Part shown: piece by piece, positions 45,703 through 53,953 of the stretch
Layout of the letters: the number at the start of each line of letters is the position of its first letter
Numbering within the stretch: the stretch's first letter is position 1
NCBI RefSeq assembly: GCF_014145455.1
Contig: NZ_JACIVB010000033.1
Coordinates: 26,011-90,010, forward strand
Length of the DNA: 64,000 nucleotides
Source of the DNA: Limosilactobacillus rudii
GTDB taxonomy: Bacteria > Bacillota > Bacilli > Lactobacillales > Lactobacillaceae
Direction: 5' to 3'
Translations under genes and position numbers: made by a program
Notes under the pieces: generated by a model
The model's input: only the letters and a program-made list of their open reading frames with translations
Database searches by the model: none
Told to the model about the DNA's origin: nothing

Positions 45703-46950
45703 TCACTCCTCCTTAGGAAGTTTAAATCCTGCTTCGCGAAATAGGGAAACCAAGGAGCAACGCAAAAGAGGATCGTGTGCATATAGATATGTTCCATAAA
45801 CACCCCGTTTAAATAGGACATTTAATGAATTCATAATCATTCTTTTTTCAATAGCCTCGATTTCGGCAGGGTCTGTTAAATCATCCCGTTTCTTAAAGGC
45901 TTCAACATCAGTATACTTATCAAGATTTACTTGGAGGCGGTCAGTCTGGGAAATTTGACTAATTGGCGGCCCAATAATGATCCCCGTATAATTAAGGTCA
46001 AATCCCTGACAAGTATAGATCGAACCAACTTCATTGATTGTTCGAGGAATTTCCGCCCAAGGAGTCGTGGTGTAATTATATTGATCCCATGGCATCTTGA
46101 AATCGCCCTCTTCAATATAATGTTTACCCCCATCAAGAGTTGACGGATAACCAGATGTCGACAGTATCCGTGATAATCCCACTTCATTATTACGCTGAAT
46201 GATCGCTTCTCTCATCTTTTCAGCACTATCGTAAATTCGAAAGTCATAGTGATCGCGTGCGGAGGAGGGAAGCGGTCTTAGTTGATAGTTTGTAAAATCA
46301 TTAAACCATTTAACTAAGTCATCACTAGCCTTCATTCGAAACATGTGAGTAAGATAATAATCTTTGTGTGGATATTGATGAGTAATTGCTTGCAACCGTG
46401 CTGGTGTCCACAGACTTTTCATTCGTAATACCTGGTACTGGTCAAAGACAATTATAATGACTTTTGCGCGTTTAATAATTTCAATAAGCTGATTGTCGTG
46501 GTAAAAATTATTATAATGGTCAGCCTTTGAGAGAAGAAGATGTGCTTCATCAATAATAGCAACATCAATTGTTTCGTTTCTTTTGTCTAATGAATTAATT
46601 AAAGACGTTGGTCGAACAAAATCTTTCTTATACAATTCCTTGATTGGTCCAGCAATCTCTTTATAAACTTTAAGGATTTCTGGATGATTTACCAAAAAAT
46701 AATTATTAGTATGGTAAAAGGGAGAAGAAGGTTGGGTGCGGGCTGCCTTTTGTAAGCGATCAAATAACTGTGATAATACTACGCTTTTTCCGGTACCAGC
46801 ATCGCCGTATATTGTATAGATTGCAGGATTGTTCGTATGTAAATGCTGCTTAGTAAAATCTAGGATGTTTTCAACAAGAACTTCTTGTTCATCAGTTAAA
46901 GTTTTAAATGGTGAGATTTTATTAATTGCGGCGTTATCAATATTTTTCAT
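45703..46950 (-). CDS. DUF2075-family P-loop ATPase/helicase-like protein
   Basis: A 415-residue protein with Walker A GDAGTGKSVVLSQL near residue 49, Walker B VAIIDEAHLLL near 132, and helicase-like IVFDQYQVL, TCQGFDLNYTGIIIG near 305. DUF2075 proteins are found in lactobacilli and other bacteria with unclear function, sometimes beside nucleases. Here it is cotranscribed with a TVP38 protein. No nuclease domain is seen. Confidence 0.85.
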   Translation of the reverse strand: MKNIDNAAINKISPFKTLTDEQEVLVENILDFTKQHLHTNNPAIYTIYGDAGTGKSVVLSQLFDRLQKAARTQPSSPFYHTNNYFLVNHPEILKVYKEIAGPIKELYKKDFVRPTSLINSLDKRNETIDVAIIDEAHLLLSKADHYNNFYHDNQLIEIIKRAKVIIIVFDQYQVLRMKSLWTPARLQAITHQYPHKDYYLTHMFRMKASDDLVKWFNDFTNYQLRPLPSSARDHYDFRIYDSAEKMREAIIQRNNEVGLSRILSTSGYPSTLDGGKHYIEEGDFKMPWDQYNYTTTPWAEIPRTINEVGSIYTCQGFDLNYTGIIIGPPISQISQTDRLQVNLDKYTDVEAFKKRDDLTDPAEIEAIEKRMIMNSLNVLFKRGVYGTYLYAHDPLLRCSLVSLFREAGFKLPKEE

Positions 46951-47116
46951 AGCTACTTCCTTTTTAACGGTTACTCTTTATTTATGGTATCGAAATGAAG
47001 TAAATTCGTCAATTTGAACACAAGGGGAATTTACGCACTGCTTTAGAAAGTGTTAAAATGGTAAAAGCAATAAAATACTAATTATTTCAATGTAAAATTA
47101 AAAAGGAGTGGAATAG

Positions 47117-48892
47117 ATGAATCTGCATCCTGATTACCTTTTAAATGAAGTTAATGAACCAAGTGATATTAAACAAATGTCAATTGATGAATTAAAACAA
47201 TTAGCACGGGAAATGCGTCAACTAGTTTTAGAACGCGATGCTAAAATTGGCGGACATGTCGGTCCTAATCTTGGTGTAATGGAATTAACACTTGCCTTTC
47301 ACTATGTGTTTGATTCACCCCATGATAAAGTGATTTGGGATGTTTCGCACCAAAGCTATGCTCATAAAATGTTGACTGGTCGTAAAATGGGCTTTTTAGA
47401 CCCCGATCACTATGAAGATGTTACCGGCTATACATCTCCAGAAGAAAGTGCTCATGATTTCTTTGAGGTAGGACACACCTCTACGTCAATCTCCTTAGCT
47501 GTGGGGATGGCCCAGGCCCGTGATTTGATTCGTCCACAGTCGCATAATAACATTATGGCAGTTATTGGTGACGGGTCCTTGAGTGGCGGCCTAGCTTTTG
47601 AAGGCTTGAATAACGCAGCTAAGCTTAATTCTAATTTGATTATTTTAGTAAATGATAATCAAATGTCAATTGATGAGGATCAAGGCGGTCTATATAAGGG
47701 CCTTAAAGAGTTACGCGATACTAATGGTAAGTCGCCTAATAACATTTTTAAATTTATGGGCCTTGATTATAAGTACGTGGCTGATGGTAATGATTTGCAA
47801 ACGATGATTGATACTTTTAAGGAAATTAAAGATATTGACCATCCGATTGTTTTACACGTCAACACATTAAAGGGAAAAGGATATAAGCCCGCGGTCGAAG
47901 AAAAGATGAAGTATCATTGGCGCGCACCATTTGACCTTAAAACTGGTGAAGATAAGGTTACTTCGAATGATGAATCTTATAGCGACGCAGTATTAGCAGA
48001 ATTAGACCGTCAAATTGATGATGGTAAACCAGTTGTTGCCATAAATGCAGCTATTCCTGGAGCATTTAACCTTGGTAAGTTTAAAGCAAATCATCCAGAC
48101 CGCTATTATGATGTTGGCATTGCTGAGCAGGATTCAATTACCACGGCGGTTGCGATGGCACAAGCGGGTGCGCGTCCCGTTGTCTTCCAGAATAGTACAT
48201 TTTTACAACGAGCATATGACCAATTGATCCACGATATGGCATTAAATGATGCTCCAGTTGTAATGATTGTTCGTGGCGGCTCAATTTCTGAAGGATCAGC
48301 AACTCATCAAGGGACGTTTGATATTTCAATGATTAGTGATTTGCCAAATATTGAATATCTGGCCCCAACCAACGTTGAAGAAATGATTTCAATGCTTCGG
48401 TGGGCAATTAATCAAACGGATGAGCCAGTGGCAATTAGACAACCTGAAAAGCCTTTATTGCATGGTACGCCTACGCAAAATGATTATAGTACGATCAAGT
48501 ACGACATTGCTCATCAGGGGAGCGAAGTTGCAATAATGGCGGTTGGCGACTTCTGGGAACTAGGCGAAAAAGTAAGGAAAGAATTAAAGGAAAAGCTTAA
48601 TATTGATGCTACCTTGATTAATCCAAAATCAGTTACGGGAATCGATTCGGACGTACTTCATCATTTGGCAGAGAATCATGACGTTGTCGTTACGCTTGAA
48701 GATGGTATTCTTAGTGGTGGCTTTGGAGAAACAATTGCTCGGTATTATGGACCTAAAAATATGAAAGTCCTTAATTTTGGGGCACCCCGCGAATTTGCAG
48801 ATAATGTTCCAACTGAAGTAATGTACGAATGGTACCACTTAACGCCAAAACAAATTGTGGATGACGTCGAACGAGTTATTCACTCATTATAA
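47117..48892 (+). CDS. DXS-like transketolase-family enzyme, divergent
   Basis: A 591-residue protein with the domain order of 1-deoxy-D-xylulose-5-phosphate synthase: GHVGPNLGVMELTLA, IWDVSHQSYAHK, GHTSTSISLAVG, then the thiamine-diphosphate motif GDGSLSGGLAFEGLNNAA through NDNQMSID near residues 151-182, and ATHQGTFDISM near 395. Compared with E. coli DXS (recalled), a linker of about 50 residues after the NDNxMSI motif is missing, DGHD is DGND, and the Asp before the active-site THQG region is changed. No DXR or other MEP gene is here; lactobacilli usually make isoprenoids by mevalonate. Product is uncertain. Confidence 0.8.
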   Translation: MNLHPDYLLNEVNEPSDIKQMSIDELKQLAREMRQLVLERDAKIGGHVGPNLGVMELTLAFHYVFDSPHDKVIWDVSHQSYAHKMLTGRKMGFLDPDHYEDVTGYTSPEESAHDFFEVGHTSTSISLAVGMAQARDLIRPQSHNNIMAVIGDGSLSGGLAFEGLNNAAKLNSNLIILVNDNQMSIDEDQGGLYKGLKELRDTNGKSPNNIFKFMGLDYKYVADGNDLQTMIDTFKEIKDIDHPIVLHVNTLKGKGYKPAVEEKMKYHWRAPFDLKTGEDKVTSNDESYSDAVLAELDRQIDDGKPVVAINAAIPGAFNLGKFKANHPDRYYDVGIAEQDSITTAVAMAQAGARPVVFQNSTFLQRAYDQLIHDMALNDAPVVMIVRGGSISEGSATHQGTFDISMISDLPNIEYLAPTNVEEMISMLRWAINQTDEPVAIRQPEKPLLHGTPTQNDYSTIKYDIAHQGSEVAIMAVGDFWELGEKVRKELKEKLNIDATLINPKSVTGIDSDVLHHLAENHDVVVTLEDGILSGGFGETIARYYGPKNMKVLNFGAPREFADNVPTEVMYEWYHLTPKQIVDDVERVIHSL

Positions 48893-48899
48893 AAGAAAC

Positions 48900-48941
48900 G
48901 CTGTTATCGCAGGCTTTATGGCTTGTGGATAGCAGCTTTTT
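48900..48941 (+). terminator. Terminator after the DXS-like gene
   Basis: GCTGTTATC pairs with GATAGCAGC (one G-U pair), followed by a T run. Confidence 0.8.
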
Positions 48942-49002
48942 AGATTTAAATTTATTTTGCATTGGCTGTACAATAAATAAAAGCAAAGGAAGAAGGAATC
49001 GC

Positions 49003-49284
49003 ATGAAAGCTATAGCATATTCTAATTTTCGCAAAAGTTTAAAAGATTATTTTAAACAAGTTAATAATAATAGTGAGCCGTTGATTGTCACTAATAAAAA
49101 TCCTGAAGAAAATGTTGTTGTCATATCTAAAGAGGATTTTGATGCAATTATGGAAACACTAACCATTAACTCAAATGACTACCTGATGCAAAAAATTGCT
49201 CGCGGCGATCAGCAATTTAAAGCTGGAAAATTCAGCCAACATGAATTAATTGAGGACGATACTGACAATAAGAGATCACTATAG
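49003..49284 (+). CDS. YefM/Phd-type antitoxin without a partner
   Basis: A 93-residue protein with the Phd/YefM N-terminal DNA-binding fold (AIAYSNFRKSLKDYFKQVNNNSEPLIVTNKN, VVVISKEDFDAIMETL) and an acidic, disordered-looking C-terminus of the kind that wraps a RelE/YoeB toxin. The ATG at 49003 follows AGGAAGAAGGA; an upstream in-frame ATG at 48925 lies in the previous terminator. No toxin gene follows; a terminator comes 7 nt later. It may be a remnant or act on a toxin elsewhere. Confidence 0.85.
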   Translation: MKAIAYSNFRKSLKDYFKQVNNNSEPLIVTNKNPEENVVVISKEDFDAIMETLTINSNDYLMQKIARGDQQFKAGKFSQHELIEDDTDNKRSL

Positions 49285-49290
49285 ATAATT

Positions 49291-49317
49291 AAAAGTCAGT
49301 TATGAGCTGACTTTTTT
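49291..49317 (+). terminator. Terminator after the antitoxin
   Basis: AAAAGTCAG pairs with CTGACTTTT across 7 nt, followed by more T. Confidence 0.85.
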
Positions 49318-49376
49318 CTTTTGGGAAACGTTTTGAGTGAATAAGAATTGAGAATTATTTTTGAATTTAAAAGTGC

Positions 49377-49432
49377 AAATAACTCCTTTTTACGTATATA
49401 TATCTATAGAGTCATTTAAAAAGGAGTTATTT
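49377..49432 (+). promoter_or_regulatory. Perfect 15-bp inverted repeat hiding the ribosome binding site
   Basis: AAATAACTCCTTTTT (49377-49391) is the exact reverse complement of AAAAAGGAGTTATTT (49418-49432), with a 26-nt loop. The right arm contains the AAGGAG Shine-Dalgarno of the surface protein whose ATG is at 49437. If transcription starts upstream of the left arm, the mRNA would mask its own ribosome binding site. Confidence 0.7.
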
Positions 49433-49436
49433 TATT

Positions 49437-51170
49437 ATGAATTTGAGAAACAGGACACCACTGTCAAACACTTACTTCTTGGGGTTAGCGACCGCCTCTG
49501 CAATTATTACATTAGGACTTAATAATCCGTCTACTTTAGCAGATGTATCTGACCAGCCGACAAATTTGGCTAAAACGGTTGCAACTGATAGTATCCCTCA
49601 CACCGAGAGAGTGCAGATAAAGCGGGTTATTTACTTTCACTTACTAAGTGGATCACAAAAAGTGGAACAAGTGTCTTATGCTCACCGGCAAGTATCTGGC
49701 AACACTACCACTAAATGGACGATTGAGCCTTTCAATGATGTAGCTATTCCGCGACAGGCACGTTTTAAACCTTCTCCAGCAAAAATCCCCGTAGTCACAG
49801 AAGTAGATGACCTTTCCTATTTTAACCAACCAATTGATATTTTTTACCATCCCCTTGCTGACGACGAGAAAGATGAATATACCAGTCAACAGACGAATAA
49901 AGTGAACAATAAAGATGATGAGACTCAAACTGATCATGACGATATACTAACTAAAGATGAGCAGGTGGGAACAGGAGAAGTCAAAAGTGTAGACGACGAG
50001 TCGCAAAGTGATGAGGTTCCGTATTCAGATGCTGCCACCAACACTACTGAAATTGTGACTAAAGATGAGGCAGTGCAAAAAGATAATCAGGGAATAGATG
50101 CGTCAACGATAATAAATGTGCTTGAGCAAGCTAACCAAGAAACGCAAACTAGTATTATTACTAATGATCAGGGAGTTGGCGATGGTGAAGTGACAACTAA
50201 GGATACTGGGATCGGTGATGATGACTATCTATATAAGGAGCAAAATACGCAAACCGATAGTCTTAAAATTCCTCAAGCTGATGCTTCATCAATGACTGAC
50301 CATGTCGATTTAGTTGATACTGGAGTTGGCGATGAAGATATTAATACGCTTGGTCAAATAGAGAATGGTGAATCTAAGGTTACAACAGGTTCACAAACAG
50401 AAGAGAATACTAAAGAGACCGGTACTGGAGATGATCAGTTCACTGCGAATGTCACAGATGAAGAAAGTCAGACAACAGATGTTACTAAAGATAGCAAGGC
50501 AAGTCAGACAGATAATCAAAGCTTGAGAGATTCTGAAACACAAACAATCAAGCCGTCGTTAGTCGATCATGAAACTAGTATGGAAGTAGCTAACAATGAT
50601 TGTGGTATCCAAACAGATCTATCTTATGAAAGTAAGGATCATGAAACGCAGACAGATCCGAATACAGTAGAAAAGGGCCAACAAACAATTACGATAGCTA
50701 AAGAAGACGTTGGCATTCAAACAACTGCGATTACAAAGCAAAATACCAGCACGAATACTGATTATCAACAAGTTAATACTACTACTCAGACAAACGGCGC
50801 TAATAATGCCAATCAGGTAAATAGCGGGGATGATCTTGTAGAAGAAAAAGCATTCGATATTAAAGCACCGACAGCAGATGATGGTCAATCGCAATTAGAC
50901 CGTAATAATAAACAACCAGTTGTAGAAGAAATTAACGATGATGATTTAAGAAAACATCACCATAAAGGATTACATGAACGAGTAACAGCGGCCAATAATT
51001 CATTAGCTTCCGTTATGGATAAAGCAAAAATGCAACGGCGAAAGCATCTTCCGCAGACAGGTAATGATACTGATACACTGACTACGTTGATTGGGATAGG
51101 AATTACGTTTTTAGCAGCGGGGATGAGTCTCTTTTCATTACATAAACAAGAAAAATCTAAAATTAAATAA
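49437..51170 (+). CDS. LPQTG-anchored surface protein with degenerate xQT and GxGD repeats
   Basis: A 577-residue protein with a signal peptide (hydrophobic core TYFLGLATASAIITLGL, likely cut after STLA), an N-terminal domain of about 110 residues with repeated Phe/Tyr/His, then about 320 strongly acidic, low-complexity residues, and LPQTG near 537 followed by a hydrophobic span and Lys-rich tail for sortase A. The acidic part interleaves about twelve [TSIQ]QT motifs, often ETQTD or GIQTD, with GVGDxx or GTGDxx units. No known adhesin domain was recognised. Attachment or decoy roles are possible. Confidence 0.88.
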   Translation: MNLRNRTPLSNTYFLGLATASAIITLGLNNPSTLADVSDQPTNLAKTVATDSIPHTERVQIKRVIYFHLLSGSQKVEQVSYAHRQVSGNTTTKWTIEPFNDVAIPRQARFKPSPAKIPVVTEVDDLSYFNQPIDIFYHPLADDEKDEYTSQQTNKVNNKDDETQTDHDDILTKDEQVGTGEVKSVDDESQSDEVPYSDAATNTTEIVTKDEAVQKDNQGIDASTIINVLEQANQETQTSIITNDQGVGDGEVTTKDTGIGDDDYLYKEQNTQTDSLKIPQADASSMTDHVDLVDTGVGDEDINTLGQIENGESKVTTGSQTEENTKETGTGDDQFTANVTDEESQTTDVTKDSKASQTDNQSLRDSETQTIKPSLVDHETSMEVANNDCGIQTDLSYESKDHETQTDPNTVEKGQQTITIAKEDVGIQTTAITKQNTSTNTDYQQVNTTTQTNGANNANQVNSGDDLVEEKAFDIKAPTADDGQSQLDRNNKQPVVEEINDDDLRKHHHKGLHERVTAANNSLASVMDKAKMQRRKHLPQTGNDTDTLTTLIGIGITFLAAGMSLFSLHKQEKSKIK

Positions 51171-51251
51171 AGAAATTTTAAATAACTACTTGCATTCTTA
51201 ATTTTCTAATAGTATTCTAATGTTATTGAAAAACGAATGGAGGAAATTAAA

Positions 51252-51329
51252 ATGCAACTTTATAATCAATCTGTAATTCATCATCTAACCTCCACCTCAA
51301 CCACAACAACAATCACCGTGGTTGAGTAG
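51252..51329 (+). CDS. 25-residue threonine-rich leader peptide
   Basis: An ATG with GGAGG 8 nt upstream opens a 25-codon frame ending at TAG 51327-51329. The C-terminal half reads TSTSTTTTITVVE: seven Thr codons (ACC or ACA) within ten, after a His pair. It resembles the threonine leader peptide ThrL of enteric bacteria in composition. It overlaps the first two of the alternative hairpin arms described for the attenuator. The peptide itself is probably only a sensor of charged tRNA-Thr. Confidence 0.8.
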   Translation: MQLYNQSVIHHLTSTSTTTTITVVE

Positions 51330-51432
51330 TTTTAATATCTCTTAAATCTGTTAGCAAATAGCTATCCAGAACGCCTCAACCACTTATCATATTGACAAGG
51401 GTTGTATTAGGGACGTATTGGATAGCTTTTTT
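51295..51432 (+). promoter_or_regulatory. Transcription attenuator controlled by threonine
   Basis: Arm 1 CTCAACCAC (51296-51304) and arm 3 CTCAACCAC (51375-51383) are identical; arm 2 GTGGTTGAG (51318-51326) is their exact complement. Arm 3 also lies inside a terminator: outer stem GCTATCCA (51361-51368) with TGGATAGC (51419-51426), inner pairing CAACC with GGTTG, then a T run. A ribosome stalled on the Thr codons would cover arm 1, freeing arm 2 to pair with arm 3 and break the terminator. A ribosome reaching the stop would cover arm 2 and permit termination. Confidence 0.8.
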
Positions 51433-51450
51433 ATTTGAAACGAGGTTAGT

Positions 51451-52842
51451 ATGATGGATAATCAAAAAAAAGAAGTTAAATTAAATCGCACGATGACGCC
51501 AGGCCAAATGGAAATGATTGCTATCGGTGGAACAATTGGTAGTGGTCTTTTCATGGGGGCAACGTCAACTATTAAATGGACTGGACCTTCTGTTCTGTTA
51601 GCGTATGCCTTTGTTGGTCTTGTTTTGTATGGCGTTATGCGAGCGTTAGGTGAAATGATTTACATTAATCCGGGAACCGGGTCCTTTGCGGATTACGGTT
51701 CAAAATATATTCATCCACTGGCTGGATATTTAACAAAATGGAGTAATGTCTTCCAGTTCATTATTGTTGGAATCTCAGATATCATTGCAATGAGTCAATA
51801 CCTAAATTACTGGTGGCCGAACTTGCCAGATTGGATTTCAGGATTAGTTATGATCACTATTTTGACACTTGCTAACCTGGCTTCAGCCAAAGCTTATGGT
51901 CGCTTGGAATTCTGGTTTGCGATGATTAAAGTGGTAACAATTATTGTAATGATTATCTTAGGACTGTTAGTTATTGTCCTTGGTTTCGGTAATAATTGGC
52001 ATCCTGTTGGAATATCTAATTTATGGTCTCACGGTGGGTTCTTTACGGGTGGCTTTATGGGCTTCATGTTCTCACTGTCTGTTATCGCTGGTTCTTACCA
52101 GGGAATTGAGTTGCTAGGAATTACTGCGGGTGAAGCGGCATCTCCACGACACGCAATTGTTAAATCAGTTAAATCAGTTATCTGGCGAATCTTAATTTTC
52201 TACATTGGTGCTATCTTTGTAATTGTTTCCATTTACCCTTGGAACGAATTAAAGGCAGTTGGTTCACCATTTGTAGAGACGTTTACTAAAGTTGGAATTA
52301 CTGGAGCAGCTGGTATTATCAACTTTGTCGTTTTAACGGCAGCTTTATCCGGGGCAAATTCTGGTATTTATAGTGCTAGTCGGATGCTTTTCAAATTATC
52401 CGTTGATGGTGAAGTACCAAAAGTCTTTAGTAAGCTTTCGAAGCGAATTGTCCCTAATGTGGCTATTTTGACGATTGCCTTTTGGATTTTCCTTGGTTTT
52501 ATTGTTAATATGCTTTTATCAGCGTTTAATTCTGCATCTGCTAATATTTTCGTTATTGTTTATAGTTCTAGTGTTCTTCCCGGAATGGTTCCATGGTTTA
52601 TCATTCTTATCTCTGAGCTTAACTTCCGGCGTAATAATCCGGTTGAACTCGAAAATCATCCATTTAAGATGCCGTTTTATCCAGCCTACAATTACTTTAG
52701 TTTAGCTTCGTTAACAGTTATTCTGCTTTTTATGTTCTTTAATCCAGATACGCGGATTTCAGTAAGTGTAGGAGCAGTCTTCCTAGTTCTTATGAGTGTG
52801 ATTTATAAATTAAGGGCAAGTAAACAAAAGAAAATAGCATAA
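51451..52842 (+). CDS. Amino-acid permease (AAP family), probably threonine/serine
   Basis: A 463-residue amino-acid permease of the APC superfamily with twelve predicted membrane segments; AIGGTIGSGLFMG near residue 25 and GITAGEAASPRHAI near 220 are the family landmarks. It is similar in type to B. subtilis YbxG and the ProY/ThrP group. The Thr-rich leader and attenuator just upstream suggest threonine as a substrate. GAGG lies before the paired ATG codons at 51451 and 51454; either may be used. Confidence 0.88.
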   Translation: MMDNQKKEVKLNRTMTPGQMEMIAIGGTIGSGLFMGATSTIKWTGPSVLLAYAFVGLVLYGVMRALGEMIYINPGTGSFADYGSKYIHPLAGYLTKWSNVFQFIIVGISDIIAMSQYLNYWWPNLPDWISGLVMITILTLANLASAKAYGRLEFWFAMIKVVTIIVMIILGLLVIVLGFGNNWHPVGISNLWSHGGFFTGGFMGFMFSLSVIAGSYQGIELLGITAGEAASPRHAIVKSVKSVIWRILIFYIGAIFVIVSIYPWNELKAVGSPFVETFTKVGITGAAGIINFVVLTAALSGANSGIYSASRMLFKLSVDGEVPKVFSKLSKRIVPNVAILTIAFWIFLGFIVNMLLSAFNSASANIFVIVYSSSVLPGMVPWFIILISELNFRRNNPVELENHPFKMPFYPAYNYFSLASLTVILLFMFFNPDTRISVSVGAVFLVLMSVIYKLRASKQKKIA

Positions 52843-52847
52843 AGATT

Positions 52848-52889
52848 AATACTTCTAAAGCATTTATTGTTTTAGGAGTATTTTATTTT
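52848..52889 (+). terminator. Terminator after the permease
   Basis: AATACTTCTAAA pairs with TTTAGGAGTATT across 11 nt and is followed by T-rich DNA. Confidence 0.8.
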
Positions 52890-52916
52890 GGTTAATAAAA
52901 TGATAAAATATGTTCA

Positions 52917-52930
52917 CGAACGTACGTTTA
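52917..52930. promoter_or_regulatory. LexA/DinR-like box before the nuclease gene
   Basis: CGAACGTACGTTTA matches the Gram-positive LexA consensus CGAACnnnnGTTCG except near its end. It lies 28 nt upstream of the nuclease start. SOS control is only suggested. Confidence 0.4.
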
Positions 52931-52958
52931 TGTTTATAAAGAAAGGTATAATTATCAC

Positions 52959-53810
52959 ATGCGATTTCGATTCAATAAGAAAACCCAGTATTTAATCCTT
53001 GCAGTTATTGCTCTTCTTGGGATTGGTGGCTTTTCTCAACAACCGGAGAAGGGAAATGCTGCGCCGCAAGGGATTCAACGTCTTACTTCATGGAAGCATA
53101 AAGACTACAGCAATCATTCTTCTTCTCTTACACCACCAACTCGTGAACAGGCTCAAAGCGTTTTATCCACTGGTGTCCAACAACAGCTCGGCGCTTCGAA
53201 TATTAAGTGGAATGGGGCTGGGGCATTTATTTTAAATAATAATCAGACTAATTTAAATGCAAATATTAATAATGCTCCTTATGCTGTAAACCGTCGCGAT
53301 TCCCGTGGTCGTGCATGGCAGGGCGATGCTTGGCTTAATCGAACAACACGGCAATATCGCAACCGTAACGAAACTGGCAATGGTGCGACTAATTGGAAAC
53401 CAGCTGGCTTTTTACAAGCACATAATTTAAAAGGCGGGATTTCCCATGCTTATGATCGTGGCCATCTTCTTGGCTACGCATTAGTTGGCGGTATTCGCGG
53501 CTTCAACGCCTCAGAAGCTAATCCAGCAAATATCGCAACACAGACTGCATGGGCCAATGAAGCGCGCAGCAGCTCGTCGACCGGACAAAACTATTATGAA
53601 GGCCTTGTTCGTAAGGCTCTCGACCAGAATAAGCAGGTTCGCTATCGGGTAACCGATATTTATGATGGAGATAATCTTGTTCCTGCAGGCGCCCATATTG
53701 AGGCAAAATCAAAGGACGGTAGTTTACAATATAATGTTTTCGTCCCAAACGTCCAACGGAATATATCCATCAATTACGCTACTGGAGCGGTAACAGCAAT
53801 TAATCAGTAA
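52959..53810 (+). CDS. Secreted DNA/RNA non-specific endonuclease
   Basis: A 283-residue protein with an N-terminal signal peptide or anchor (TQYLILAVIALLGIGGF) and the beta-beta-alpha-metal nuclease domain: YDRGHLLGYAL near residue 167 carries the catalytic DRGH, and ANPANIATQTAWAN near 187 the metal-binding Asn. It resembles EndA/Streptococcus-type surface nucleases that degrade extracellular DNA for nutrition or competence. Confidence 0.92.
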   Translation: MRFRFNKKTQYLILAVIALLGIGGFSQQPEKGNAAPQGIQRLTSWKHKDYSNHSSSLTPPTREQAQSVLSTGVQQQLGASNIKWNGAGAFILNNNQTNLNANINNAPYAVNRRDSRGRAWQGDAWLNRTTRQYRNRNETGNGATNWKPAGFLQAHNLKGGISHAYDRGHLLGYALVGGIRGFNASEANPANIATQTAWANEARSSSSTGQNYYEGLVRKALDQNKQVRYRVTDIYDGDNLVPAGAHIEAKSKDGSLQYNVFVPNVQRNISINYATGAVTAINQ

Positions 53811-53815
53811 ATATG

Positions 53816-53847
53816 AGACTGAGAATTATTAATTCTTGGTCTTTTTA
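53816..53847 (+). terminator. Terminator after the nuclease
   Basis: AGACTGAGAATT pairs with AATTCTTGGTCT (two G-U pairs) over a 3-nt loop, then a T run follows. Confidence 0.75.
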
Positions 53848-53953
53848 TTTATAAGTAGTTCAGTCTAATGATTATTTTTCCGCAGTGACTTGCAAAATTA
53901 TAGTAAATAAACGAAAATAAAAGAGTTAATATGTTTAGAAAAGGACTACGCTA

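Noticed and set aside
49900..50800. Repeat array that might suggest CRISPR
   Set aside because: The repeats are degenerate, protein-coding and in frame, with no regular spacers.
51241..51450. T-box riboswitch before the amino-acid permease
   Set aside because: No AGGGTGG-type T-box bulge or specifier-loop stem could be found, while a leader peptide with alternative hairpins explains the region well.
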